Shown here piece after piece: positions 32,847-41,161 of a stretch of DNA of 64,000 nt. The translations under genes and the position numbers were made by a program. Within the stretch, counting starts at the first letter, position 1; every line of letters begins with the position of its first letter. The notes under the pieces are model-generated. The model had not been told where the DNA came from. It searched no databases and saw only the letters and a list, made by a program, of their open reading frames with translations. The stretch covers positions 1 to 64,000 of the forward strand of contig CAJJBB010000006.1 in assembly GCA_905182305.1 (NCBI GenBank). The letters are read 5' to 3'. This DNA comes from Flavobacteria bacterium MS024-2A (GTDB lineage Bacteria > Bacteroidota > Bacteroidia > Flavobacteriales > Flavobacteriaceae).

Positions 32847-34907
32847 TTATTTGGGATGGTATATTTTTTTTGCGGAATTATAAACAGTCTCTTTATCTAA
32901 ACTCATTTTTTTAGTTTTAAATCCTGCATATAATTCCATTTGGTCATTATAATGGGGAGAGCCTGGGTGATCAGAACTTCCATAAGAAATAACTGACTCT
33001 ATTTCGGTTCCTTTATCACTAAATCGAACTAGTTCAATGTATGACTCTCCACTTACAACTTTAACCTTTCCATCTTTGAAGGGGCGAGATGCCATTGCTG
33101 TAATTACATCAGGTAATCCAAAAATGGGAAGTTCTTTTGATCCTCTCACTAATTTCTGATAATCTCCTAAAGAAACCTCTAAGCTATCAAAGTGTTCAAG
33201 TAAATATACTTTTGTTTTTTTTAATGCTTTTAAAATAATGTAAGGAGGAAAAATTTTAGGTTCTGGTAAATTTTGATAAAAAGGGCGTAATTGATCATAA
33301 AAAATCGCAAAAGTTCCTGCACCCAATGAAGATGCAATTGCTTTACGATCCCATTGCTGTAATCGATCAATTAATACTTTTAAGTTGGGGTAATTTCTTG
33401 CCTCTAAACGATCTAAATGATTAATATCCATCCAGCTGAATGCATATGGCTTTGGGTATTGAGTATCGTATTTTATGGTTTTAAAGTCGGAATAATCTAT
33501 TTTTTCATATTGATCTATTAATGTTTTTAAACGGGTAGAGCGATTGTTATCATATGTCTCAAAGCCCATTGCAATATCAAATTCAGCTTGATTGGGATTA
33601 TCAGCATCTGCACTCGATTTAAAAGGAGTGTGATTTGCATTATATATATAACCTGACTTTGGCTGTAATACCTGTGGAAGATCTTCTATGTCATAGGTTT
33701 CTTTCCAAAGAGTTTTTAGGGTATTTCCAGGTACAATATCAGCCCAATTATATCCTTTTGCTCTTTTAGGAATAAGCCCATTTGAGATATAGAAAATAGT
33801 ATCGTTTTTATCTGCATATCCAATATTATATCCAGGTAATGCTTTCATTTTAAGCGCGCTATAGAACTCAGTAAAGCTTGAAGCTTTATTCATTCGCCAC
33901 CACTGTTCAAGTCCTCTTATTTCATACAGTGCGGGGGTTCTTACTGAATAATAACCAGATTTATTTTTTAAGGTTGGCCCATATATACTCTTATAAAACT
34001 TTTTTGAAATCCTAAAGGGAATACCAAGAAATCTAAGTTGAAGGGTAGCTTTTTTTAATTCAAGATTTAGGTATCTATCATCTACTCTATATTTTAATTT
34101 TTCTTTCGGGTGCATTTCTAATGCAAAGACATCAGTTTTGTCTGGCTGATTTACTGTGTGTGCCCAAGCTAAATTTTCATTTGCACCTATAAGAATACTC
34201 GGAGTTCCAGCAAAAAGGGCACCCAAAATATTTGTGCCCTCTTCACTACATAAATGCGCTTCATACCATGAAACAGGACCGTCTAAAGGTTGATGTGTAT
34301 TAATAGCTAAATAGGTACTTCCATCTTTTGTTTTTGAACTGTTAAATGCAAAAGTATTTGATCCTTTTGGGGTTTCTTCCGCTTTAAAATCATAGGTTAA
34401 TTGATTGCTTACGATTCTTTGAACCCATTGATCACCTTTTGAAGAAATAAACAATTGTAATTGTGCATACCGCATCATTTTTTTTGGTGTTATGGGAAAA
34501 AGTGCCTTAACTAAAACTTCTTCAGGGTGAGAGGTTGCATAACTATTTAATCCAGCAGCATAACCATCCACAACTTTTTTATATTCAGCACTAATCTCAT
34601 TTACATATCGGTCGTTAAACAATTCTTCAGAGCCAATAAATTGTGCAATAAAATCCGCTCCTAACCCTGCATTCCCAATATTTATAGAGAGCATGTTATT
34701 TCCAGCAAGATATCCTTGTTGAATGGTTGTAAAATCATCTTCTGCATGTGCCCATGCTAAACCGTATGAAACTTCTGCATCTGTAGCAGCAAATATATGA
34801 GGAACACCATAAGAGTCTCTTACAATGTCAATAAGATCAGGATTTATTTGAGCATGAATCATTGAATATATGAGTGTGCACATCGATATTGCCAGACGAA
34901 AGGTCAT
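32847..34907 (-). CDS. Penicillin-acylase-type (PvdQ/QuiP-like) Ntn hydrolase
   Basis: A 686-aa exported enzyme (signal peptide about 1-19, ending HAQ). Family members self-cleave and use the new N-terminal Ser of the beta chain; that residue is probably Ser183 in GSNTFAFN. The N-terminal block DIVRDSYGVPHIFA and the HTVNQPDKTDVFALEMH region are typical. It hydrolyses amide bonds in substrates such as acyl-homoserine lactones or beta-lactams; the true substrate is unknown here. Convergent with bshA (6-bp gap) and divergent from the DUF1080 gene. Confidence 0.9.
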   Translation of the reverse strand: MTFRLAISMCTLIYSMIHAQINPDLIDIVRDSYGVPHIFAATDAEVSYGLAWAHAEDDFTTIQQGYLAGNNMLSINIGNAGLGADFIAQFIGSEELFNDRYVNEISAEYKKVVDGYAAGLNSYATSHPEEVLVKALFPITPKKMMRYAQLQLFISSKGDQWVQRIVSNQLTYDFKAEETPKGSNTFAFNSSKTKDGSTYLAINTHQPLDGPVSWYEAHLCSEEGTNILGALFAGTPSILIGANENLAWAHTVNQPDKTDVFALEMHPKEKLKYRVDDRYLNLELKKATLQLRFLGIPFRISKKFYKSIYGPTLKNKSGYYSVRTPALYEIRGLEQWWRMNKASSFTEFYSALKMKALPGYNIGYADKNDTIFYISNGLIPKRAKGYNWADIVPGNTLKTLWKETYDIEDLPQVLQPKSGYIYNANHTPFKSSADADNPNQAEFDIAMGFETYDNNRSTRLKTLIDQYEKIDYSDFKTIKYDTQYPKPYAFSWMDINHLDRLEARNYPNLKVLIDRLQQWDRKAIASSLGAGTFAIFYDQLRPFYQNLPEPKIFPPYIILKALKKTKVYLLEHFDSLEVSLGDYQKLVRGSKELPIFGLPDVITAMASRPFKDGKVKVVSGESYIELVRFSDKGTEIESVISYGSSDHPGSPHYNDQMELYAGFKTKKMSLDKETVYNSAKKIYHPK

Positions 34908-35012
34908 AATAATTTTTTATTGAAGATATCAAATTTATTAAAATATTATGTTTAAACAACAGCGTCTATTTAAATGAAATTTACATATATTTAATGCTAA
35001 TAATTTAATTAA

Positions 35013-35603
35013 ATGAACAAATTTATTTTACTTTTTATTACAGTTTCTTTACATCAGACTTTAGCTTCTCAAGAATCATTATTTAACGGTGAAAACCTAG
35101 AGGGTTGGAATATTCATGGGACTGAATTATGGTATGTAGATCATGCCCTTTTAGTTTGTGAAAGTGGTCCAGATAAAGCTTACGGTTATTTATCTACAGT
35201 AAAATTTTATGATGATTTTGAACTAACCCTTGAATTTAAACAAGAAGCAAATGGAAATAGTGGTGTGTTTATTCGTTCTTCTGTTGTGGGAACTAAAGTA
35301 AGTGGTTGGCAAGTAGAAGTTGCTCCTCCCGGAAGTAATACCGGTGGTGTTTATGAATCTTACGGTCGTGGTTGGTTAATAAAACCAGCGAAAGAAAAAG
35401 ATAAAGCCCTTAAGATGGGGGAGTGGAACCAGATGCGCATTCGAGTTGTTGGAAATCAAATTGACACATGGTTAAATGATGTTGAAATGATCTCCTTGAA
35501 GGATGAAAAAATTGGTCAAGGAAAAGGATCAATTGCCCTTCAAATTCATGATGGAGGGGGCATTAAAGTAAGCTGGAAAAATCTTCAAGTAATTTCTTTA
35601 TAG
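35013..35603 (+). CDS. DUF1080 (3-keto-disaccharide hydrolase-like) exported protein
   Basis: A 196-aa product with a signal peptide (about 1-18) and one DUF1080 jelly-roll domain: LFNGENLEGWNIHG (about 23-36), FELTLEFKQEANGNSGVFIRS (about 70-89) and VSWKNLQVISL at the end. DUF1080 proteins often act on or bind sugars in polysaccharide degradation; some cleave 3-keto-sugars. It stands alone, and its last 6 bases overlap the convergent carbinolamine dehydratase gene. A TGTTTAAACA palindrome lies upstream at 34949-34958. Confidence 0.85.
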   Translation: MNKFILLFITVSLHQTLASQESLFNGENLEGWNIHGTELWYVDHALLVCESGPDKAYGYLSTVKFYDDFELTLEFKQEANGNSGVFIRSSVVGTKVSGWQVEVAPPGSNTGGVYESYGRGWLIKPAKEKDKALKMGEWNQMRIRVVGNQIDTWLNDVEMISLKDEKIGQGKGSIALQIHDGGGIKVSWKNLQVISL

Positions 35604-35879
35604 CCTGATTTGATCAATAAGCTTTGCTAAATCAAAATCTTTTTGTGTAAGCCCATTAACATCATGTGTTGTTAGTTTAAGTGCTACTAACAAATAATTA
35701 TTAGTTATTACGGGATGATGCTTGTTTTCTTCAGAAATGACTGCTATTTTATTTATATAATCAATAGAATCTCGAAAGCTTTTAAAATTAATTTCTTTAC
35801 AAAGCAGACCCCTATCAATATGCCATGAGTTAATGAGGGCAATTTGTTCTTTAATTTCGCTATTATTTAATAGTTTCAT
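35598..35879 (-). CDS. phhB: Pterin-4-alpha-carbinolamine dehydratase
   Basis: A 93-aa enzyme that dehydrates 4a-hydroxytetrahydrobiopterin to recycle pterin cofactor for aromatic amino acid hydroxylation; it can also act as a transcription co-factor. The typical HHPVITNNY and LTTHDVNGLTQKDFDLA motifs (about 49-85) are intact. A 30-codon membrane-peptide frame ends (TAA) just as this gene starts, so translation may be coupled. No phenylalanine hydroxylase gene is in the window. Confidence 0.9.
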   Translation of the reverse strand: MKLLNNSEIKEQIALINSWHIDRGLLCKEINFKSFRDSIDYINKIAVISEENKHHPVITNNYLLVALKLTTHDVNGLTQKDFDLAKLIDQIRL

Positions 35880-35972
35880 TTATGAGTAGTATAAACTAGT
35901 GACAATTCTGTAAACAATATAAATAAAAGTTACTGACCATACCCACCATCTATTTTTGATGTACCATTCCAT
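35880..35972 (-). CDS. Putative 30-aa membrane peptide upstream of the dehydratase
   Basis: ATG at 35972 opens MEWYIKNRWWVWSV, a single hydrophobic segment and the ending TSLYYS before TAA at 35880. The stop overlaps the dehydratase start region (TAAATG), as in a coupled operon. It is rich in Trp and Tyr, with one likely membrane helix at about 8-26. No family is known; the size makes it uncertain. Confidence 0.35.
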   Translation of the reverse strand: MEWYIKNRWWVWSVTFIYIVYRIVTSLYYS

Positions 35973-35987
35973 ACTTTTTTCAATTAG

Positions 35988-36218
35988 TTAAATACATTCG
36001 CCTTCTTGATAGTTCAAGACACCCATACTATCTGCAATACAATCATTTGAATATGTATTTCCATCACAGCCGCAAACAGGAGCATAAATTAAATAACAAG
36101 CAACTACTTCATCAGCGAGATTTTGGTCTATACAAACCTCTTCAGGCTCAATTATTTCAATATCACTACAGTTTATAAATAATAGTATCAAAATATAGGG
36201 TAGTAACTTCTTTTTCAT
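35988..36218 (-). CDS. Kazal-type protease-inhibitor domain lipoprotein
   Basis: The 76-aa product has a lipoprotein signal (hydrophobic core then FINC, Cys17) and one Kazal domain: CIDQNLAD ... CYLIYAPVCGCDGNTYSNDC ... GECI, with the six characteristic cysteines and the reactive-site region before CGCDG. Kazal domains block serine proteases. A membrane-anchored inhibitor could protect the cell surface from grazers' or host proteases; that is inference. It lies between the dehydratase and fasciclin genes on the same strand. Confidence 0.8.
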   Translation of the reverse strand: MKKKLLPYILILLFINCSDIEIIEPEEVCIDQNLADEVVACYLIYAPVCGCDGNTYSNDCIADSMGVLNYQEGECI

Positions 36219-36314
36219 TCTGCTAAATTAATAATATAATCTTTCTTGATGTTCAAAAACTCAAAGCCATTCTATATTCTTTATGAATGTTTTATTAAGG
36301 ATAAGGAATTCTAT

Positions 36315-36342
36315 AACTCACTAAAGATGCTATGCCTGTGGT
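36315..36342 (+). repeat. Diverged third copy of the 36-bp repeat
   Basis: 28 bases matching the 1881-1916 arm (plus orientation) with three substitutions. It ends near a terminator hairpin (36342-36375), as does the left arm at 1175. Confidence 0.55.
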
Positions 36343-36375
36343 AAAAAGAAACCTCTTAAAATTAATTAAGAGGTT
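36342..36375 (-). terminator. Terminator of the fasciclin gene
   Basis: AACCTCTTAA and TTAAGAGGTT form a perfect 10-bp stem (36350-36359 with 36366-36375) around a 6-nt loop; on the minus strand a T-rich run (TCTTTTT) follows. It lies 27 bp after the fasciclin stop. Confidence 0.75.
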
Positions 36376-36401
36376 AATAAAAATTTAAAGTGATTTATGT
36401 A

Positions 36402-36914
36402 TTATTTAGGCATAACAACCGAATCGATAACATGGATTACACCATTACTTCCCATAATGTCTGTTGACGTTATTTCGCTATAGTTTTCATTTGAATCTTT
36501 TAGCCAAATTTTCCCGTCTTTTTCAATTACTGATATAACTTGACCATTCAAAGCTGTTAATTCAACTAAACCATTACCCTTCTTTAATGCAGCAACAACA
36601 TCAGATGCAACAATTTTACCTGAAATAACATGATAGGTTAGTATGTTTGCCAATGATTTTTTGTTTTCTATCTCAAGTAATGAATTTAAAGTTTTTGAAT
36701 CAATCTTAGCAAATGCATCATTTGTTGGTGCAAAAACAGTAAAGGGACCTTCTGAACTTAATGCCCCAACTAAATCTGCAGCCTTCAAAGCTGTAACTAA
36801 GGTTGAAAAATCTTCATTTCCCACAGCAATATCCACTACAGTATCTTGTGCTACAACATTTCCGAAAAATGTCATAAATAACACTGTTGTGGTAATAAAC
36901 ATTGATTTTTTCAT
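36402..36914 (-). CDS. Secreted fasciclin (FAS1) domain protein
   Basis: A 170-aa exported protein with a signal peptide (about 1-22, ending VVAQ) and one FAS1 domain at about 30-168: FSTLVTALKAADLVGAL, FTVFAPTNDAF (H1 box), the YHVISGKI segment and NGVIHVIDSVVMP (H2 box). FAS1 domains mediate adhesion or protein contacts at the cell surface. Palindromes upstream (36934-36945 and 36976-36999) suggest regulation by a dimeric DNA-binding protein. Confidence 0.9.
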   Translation of the reverse strand: MKKSMFITTTVLFMTFFGNVVAQDTVVDIAVGNEDFSTLVTALKAADLVGALSSEGPFTVFAPTNDAFAKIDSKTLNSLLEIENKKSLANILTYHVISGKIVASDVVAALKKGNGLVELTALNGQVISVIEKDGKIWLKDSNENYSEITSTDIMGSNGVIHVIDSVVMPK

Positions 36915-36933
36915 AATTAAAATTGTTTTTAAA

Positions 36934-36945
36934 ATTCACGTGAAT
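36934..36945. promoter_or_regulatory. 12-bp palindrome upstream of fasciclin
   Basis: ATTCACGTGAAT is a perfect 12-bp palindrome, 19 bp before the fasciclin start. Possible operator or leader-RNA hairpin; no binding protein is identified. Confidence 0.35.
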
Positions 36946-36975
36946 GTATAACATATAACTCATCATTGTTTATCC

Positions 36976-36999
36976 TTTTGTTTAAAATATTAAACAAAA
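36976..36999. promoter_or_regulatory. 24-bp palindrome with TTTGTTTAA half-sites
   Basis: TTTTGTTTAA, AATA, TTAAACAAAA forms a perfect inverted repeat of 10-bp arms with a 4-bp centre, 61 bp before the fasciclin start. A looser related site (TTTTGTCTAAAACAAA) follows at 37005-37020. The half-site TTTGTTTAA also occurs in the palindrome before msrA (59837-59855). The remainder of the 37021-37236 gap shows no gene. Confidence 0.5.
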
Positions 37000-37236
37000 T
37001 ATAATTTTGTCTAAAACAAACTCTTTTTACAGCTTGTGAATAGTGAAACAGAAATTAAAAAAAAGTAGTTTTTATATTTTATTGGTTTAGATAGTTCAAT
37101 GTGACAAAACCCCATAATATCTTAACTTCGTGTTTATTTCAGTTCAAGATCTATTTGATCCTATAATTACTTTAACTGATATTTTTATTTACCTATGAAT
37201 TAATTACGATAAAAAAACAAGTGTTTAAAGTGTATA

Positions 37237-38637
37237 TTACTTTCCAATACAAAACTGTCCAAAAATGGTACCTAATACATCTTGATCGGTATCAATGTTT
37301 CCGGTAATACTTCCAATATAAAAAATAGCTTCTTTTAATTCAATACTTAACAAATCTCCTGGTATATCATTTTCTAAACCATCCATTGTAATTTCTATGG
37401 CTTTAAATGCGTTTATGAGCGCATGATAATGACGACTGTTGTTAACAACAATAGCAGCATTGTCACCCATTTCCTTCACAGCGTTTACTAAGTGGGCCTT
37501 GAGGGGGGCTATACTTTCTGAGGTTAGGGTTGAGATTCCCATTCCAAGTGCATGTTCCTTTAAGTCAAACGCAGAAAGTAACTCATTATTTAAATTATTG
37601 TCAAATCCTTCAGAATATTGGTCAATTTTATTTTCAATTAAGATGAGGTTTTGATTTTTATGCTGAAGTGATTTGATCTCTGAAATTAAATCTTTAAATG
37701 CTGTAGTTCTTTCATATAGGTAGATTAAAATTGAGGCTTGAGTTATTTTTTCTCTAGCTTTTTTGACTCCCATAGCTTCTATCACATCTTTAGTTTCACG
37801 TAATCCCGCGGTATCAATAAAACGAAATGTAATACCCCCAATCGTTAAAGTATCTTCAATAACATCTCTTGTAGTTCCTGGAATATCAGAAACAATTGCT
37901 TTTTCTTCATTTAAAAGTGTGTTTAAAAGAGACGATTTTCCAGCATTTGGTTTTCCTGCAATTGCAACAGGTACACCATTTTTTATAACATTTCCATAGA
38001 TAAATGATTCTTTAAGCATATGAATATCATTATGTAAGGTGCTTAATAAGTCCTTTAACTGATCTTTATTGGCAAAGTTTACCTCTTCTTCACTGAAATC
38101 CAATTCTAGCTCTATTAGCGCTTTAAATTGAATCAGCTGTTGACGAAGTTCCTCCATGTTCTTAGAAAATCCTCCTCTCATTTGTTGCATCGCAATTCGG
38201 TGTGCTGCTTCGCTTTCAGAAGCTATTATATCAGCAACCGCTTCTGCTTGGCTTAAATCCATTTTTTTATTTAGATAGGCACGCAATGTAAATTCCCCTG
38301 CTTGTGCTGGAAGAACTTTAGATTCTAGAAAGCAACTAATTATTTTTTGAATTATATAGGATGAACCATGACATGAGATTTCTACAACATCTTCTCCTGT
38401 ATATGAATTTGGTCCTTTAAAAGAGGTTACTAATACTTCATCAATAAGATGTTCCAGATAAATAAAATCAGCTAAAAAGGCAGTATTTGGAGGGATGTTT
38501 TTCCAGGATTTTTTATTTTTTGGAAAAATAAATAATCCTGCTTTCTCAATAGCTAAATTTCCTGAAAGTCTAATAACACCAATAGCTCCAATTCCATTTG
38601 GAGTAGATAGTGCTATGATGGTTCCGTCGCTTAACAT
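37237..38637 (-). CDS. mnmE: tRNA modification GTPase MnmE
   Basis: With MnmG, makes the cmnm5U34 modification in wobble uridines; cytoplasmic, also called TrmE. The 466-aa length is normal. The N-terminal tetrahydrofolate-binding domain begins DGTIIALSTPNGIGAIGVIR. The inserted GTPase domain has GKPNAGKSSLLNT (G1), DIPGTTRD (G2) and DTAGLRE (G3), and the C-terminal catalytic motif CIGK is present at the extreme end. Same strand as the acetyltransferase-like gene, 11 bp away. Confidence 0.96.
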   Translation of the reverse strand: MLSDGTIIALSTPNGIGAIGVIRLSGNLAIEKAGLFIFPKNKKSWKNIPPNTAFLADFIYLEHLIDEVLVTSFKGPNSYTGEDVVEISCHGSSYIIQKIISCFLESKVLPAQAGEFTLRAYLNKKMDLSQAEAVADIIASESEAAHRIAMQQMRGGFSKNMEELRQQLIQFKALIELELDFSEEEVNFANKDQLKDLLSTLHNDIHMLKESFIYGNVIKNGVPVAIAGKPNAGKSSLLNTLLNEEKAIVSDIPGTTRDVIEDTLTIGGITFRFIDTAGLRETKDVIEAMGVKKAREKITQASILIYLYERTTAFKDLISEIKSLQHKNQNLILIENKIDQYSEGFDNNLNNELLSAFDLKEHALGMGISTLTSESIAPLKAHLVNAVKEMGDNAAIVVNNSRHYHALINAFKAIEITMDGLENDIPGDLLSIELKEAIFYIGSITGNIDTDQDVLGTIFGQFCIGK

Positions 38638-38648
38638 TATGAAATGTA

Positions 38649-39782
38649 TTAAATATTTTTAGTAAAAGTTGCACGTCTTTTGTGCTGGCGGTTTTCATAG
38701 TTTTTCCATAACTTTTGAATTGCTGTATTTTCTTTTAATTCAGGATTGGTTTCGACAATGGTTATGTTGTGCTTATTAAAGGTTTTCTGAATTTCATTAA
38801 ATATAATGGCCGTAATTCCTTTGTTTTGATAGTCAGGATGAACACCAATAAGATAAAAAGAAGCACGATTATTAAACCATATTGCTTTTAATAAATTGTA
38901 AATATTAAAGAAAGTTAATTTACCATTAATTTTTTGCAGTGCCCTTGTGAAAGAAGGCATTGTAATAGTAAATGCAATAAGACGATTGTTTTTGTCAACA
39001 ACACATTTCACAAAGTCTTTATGAACATATTTAAAATAACGTTTTTTATAATGTTCAATTTGATAATTTTGAATAGGTACAAATGTTTGAAGTTTGTTGT
39101 AAGTTTCATCTAACAGATTAAACATCTGATCTATATATGGAATAATTTCTTTTTTATTTTTAAAATCCAGTACTTTTAAATTAAAACGTTCCATTATAAC
39201 ACTAGAGAAGCGTTTCACCTTTTCTGGTGAATCTTCAAAGTTCGTAATTTTGATTTCATACTCAACCCATTGAGCAAGTAATGAAAATCCAAGTTCTTTA
39301 AGGTGAGTTGCATAATACGGATAATTATAAATAGTAATCATTGTACTAGGTTCATCAAACCCTTTGATTAACAAACCCGCTTTATCAAGATTAGAAAACC
39401 CAACAGGTCCCTCTATATGGTCTAGTTTGTGTTCTTTTCCAAAGCAGACTACTTGTTCTAAAAGTAATTTTGAAACAGCTATATCATCTATAACATCGTA
39501 CCATCCAAAACGTACTTTATTTTTTTTTAGTTCTTCAATTTCAATCCAATTGACTATTGCGGCAATTCGTCCTACAATTTTTTCTTTTTTATATGCGAGA
39601 AAAAATTGCGCTGATGAGTTTTGATATACAGGATTTATTTTGTGGTCAATAGTTTCAACTTCCTCATTAATGATTGGTGGAACCCAAAAGGGATTATTTT
39701 TATACAATATGAATGGAAATTTCACAAAAGCAAGATAATCTTCATGACCAGTTACTTTTTTTATGATAATTTCTTGCTCCAT
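38649..39782 (-). CDS. GNAT-family acetyltransferase-like protein (large)
   Basis: A 377-aa protein of the long GNAT type, known in Bacteroidota without assigned substrate. The C-terminal half has an acetyl-CoA-binding-like segment YLIGVHPDYQNKGITAIIF (about 295-313), and the first half contains AKLKVK-like and FVKFPFILYKNNPFWVPP elements typical of the family. The open frame reaches 39821, but the ATG at 39782 gives MEQEIIIKKVTG and starts 5 bp after the stop of the upstream gene, so that start is preferred. Sits between mnmE and a porin-like gene on the same strand. Confidence 0.65.
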   Translation of the reverse strand: MEQEIIIKKVTGHEDYLAFVKFPFILYKNNPFWVPPIINEEVETIDHKINPVYQNSSAQFFLAYKKEKIVGRIAAIVNWIEIEELKKNKVRFGWYDVIDDIAVSKLLLEQVVCFGKEHKLDHIEGPVGFSNLDKAGLLIKGFDEPSTMITIYNYPYYATHLKELGFSLLAQWVEYEIKITNFEDSPEKVKRFSSVIMERFNLKVLDFKNKKEIIPYIDQMFNLLDETYNKLQTFVPIQNYQIEHYKKRYFKYVHKDFVKCVVDKNNRLIAFTITMPSFTRALQKINGKLTFFNIYNLLKAIWFNNRASFYLIGVHPDYQNKGITAIIFNEIQKTFNKHNITIVETNPELKENTAIQKLWKNYENRQHKRRATFTKNI

Positions 39783-39786
39783 ATAC

Positions 39787-40830
39787 TTAACTTTTAGCTT
39801 TGCGATTTCTTTTACGTTCACTTTTACTGTTTTTCTTTAAAGTTTTCTTGAGCTGTTTTTCTTCTCTTTTAAGTTTTTTAAACTCTAATTCTGCAGAACT
39901 TTGAAAGTCTTTATGGAAATCTAGGCGATAGGATATCCCTAAATTTAATAAAAGTTGATTGGGAGTATCTTTAAGACTAGATCCAATAGTCCCCTCAAAT
40001 TGAATGTTATTTCCAAATAAATAAGCTGCTCCAAGTCTAAACAAACCATCACTATATAAATCACTTTTTATTCCATGATGTTCAAGATAAACAGACCAGA
40101 GCTCGTTTAAAGCATGGGTCAGAGTGAAGATGTAGCTTTTTTCAGGATATTTAGTAAGGTAACGGTCATAGGTCAAGTTTGTTACAAAAACCCAAGAGTT
40201 TAAAAAGTGAGATTGAGTTGCTAGTGTAGCTCTTAAGTGAGCAAAAGGCTCTTTATCTTGAGTTACATTTAAATTTTGGAAGAAAACAGGACGATAGATA
40301 TTTCCAAATACGTTATTAAAGGGGAAGGGGTTGTTTTTTTCAAAATTAATATTACTTCCTAAAATAAGAGAGGCAGCAGGAAGCAAATCACGTAGCTTAA
40401 AACTATTATTTGACTTCCAACTATAGGGATTTGCTTTCCGTTCTCTTTTAAAGGGATCAAAAAGCAGGTATTTTAAACCAATAAAATTTTCAAGAAACCC
40501 TGATTTTGGAATAATAATTTGTTCTGTTGTAATTTTAGAGGCGAGGTTTCCACTAAGGAACTGTGCCTGATAGGTCAACTCTAAAGTTTCTTTAAGGAAT
40601 CCCCACCTTAATGAAAGAAAACTAATACCCCCATTAAAAGTTGAGTTATTATATCCAGAATGAGAATAACGTTTAATTGCAAAGCCAGCTTCAGCTTGCA
40701 CTACTTTTTTCCCCACAGCAAAAGCACCAATTGATCGGCCAGGTCTATTAGAATTTATTTGGTCGGTATATTGCCCTTTTGCCAAAAAGCAAGTGGCTAA
40801 AATAATTACACTGAAAGTGCTGCGAATCAT
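39787..40830 (-). CDS. Outer-membrane transporter-like protein (PF13557-like)
   Basis: A 347-aa exported protein (signal peptide about 1-19) of beta-strand composition: QINSNRPGRSIGAFAVGKKV at the mature N-terminus, many alternating strands and a C-terminal Lys/Arg-rich tail (last 30 residues). The start resembles the MetA-pathway-of-phenol-degradation type of porin. The unusually basic tail after the barrel is odd and may be a cytoplasmic or disordered extension. Five bases after its stop the acetyltransferase-like gene begins. Confidence 0.65.
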   Translation of the reverse strand: MIRSTFSVIILATCFLAKGQYTDQINSNRPGRSIGAFAVGKKVVQAEAGFAIKRYSHSGYNNSTFNGGISFLSLRWGFLKETLELTYQAQFLSGNLASKITTEQIIIPKSGFLENFIGLKYLLFDPFKRERKANPYSWKSNNSFKLRDLLPAASLILGSNINFEKNNPFPFNNVFGNIYRPVFFQNLNVTQDKEPFAHLRATLATQSHFLNSWVFVTNLTYDRYLTKYPEKSYIFTLTHALNELWSVYLEHHGIKSDLYSDGLFRLGAAYLFGNNIQFEGTIGSSLKDTPNQLLLNLGISYRLDFHKDFQSSAELEFKKLKREEKQLKKTLKKNSKSERKRNRKAKS

Positions 40831-40924
40831 AATACAAATATAGGGTAAGAAAGTATTATCTTAATAAATTTGATTCTATTAATGCTTGATAAATTTCCTT
40901 TGGTTCAACTCGAATTAATTACTT

Positions 40925-41161
40925 TTGCACATTAAAGACAATTCATTGGGTATACTTTTTAAATTTCTTTTATTTTTTTTAGGAGGCATCTATCTATTAC
41001 GATTGATATCCCCCTTTCTTTTTAAATTATTAATAAGTAATCTTATTAAAAAATCTAAAAAGAAAAATCACTCAACTAAAGAAACTTCTACTGATCAAAA
41101 AAAAGCAAAGCCTTCTTCGAGCTCCATAGGAGAATATATTGATTATGAAGATATTGAATAA
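40925..41161 (+). CDS. DUF4834-like small membrane protein
   Basis: A 78-aa product with a single membrane helix (about 8-27), a very basic segment (ISNLIKKSKKKNHS) and an acidic C-terminus ending GEYIDYEDIE, as in DUF4834 proteins of flavobacteria. It begins with TTG at 40925 (HIKDNSLGILF follows); no ATG is present in frame. The end overlaps the start of the YfhO-like gene by 17-23 bp. Function unknown. Confidence 0.6.
   Translation: MHIKDNSLGILFKFLLFFLGGIYLLRLISPFLFKLLISNLIKKSKKKNHSTKETSTDQKKAKPSSSSIGEYIDYEDIE

Noticed and set aside
34949-34958. TGTTTAAACA palindrome before the DUF1080 gene as a third member of the TTTGTTTAA regulon
   Set aside because: It is shorter, has no spacer and lacks the flanking TT/AA bases; a chance palindrome in AT-rich DNA is as likely.
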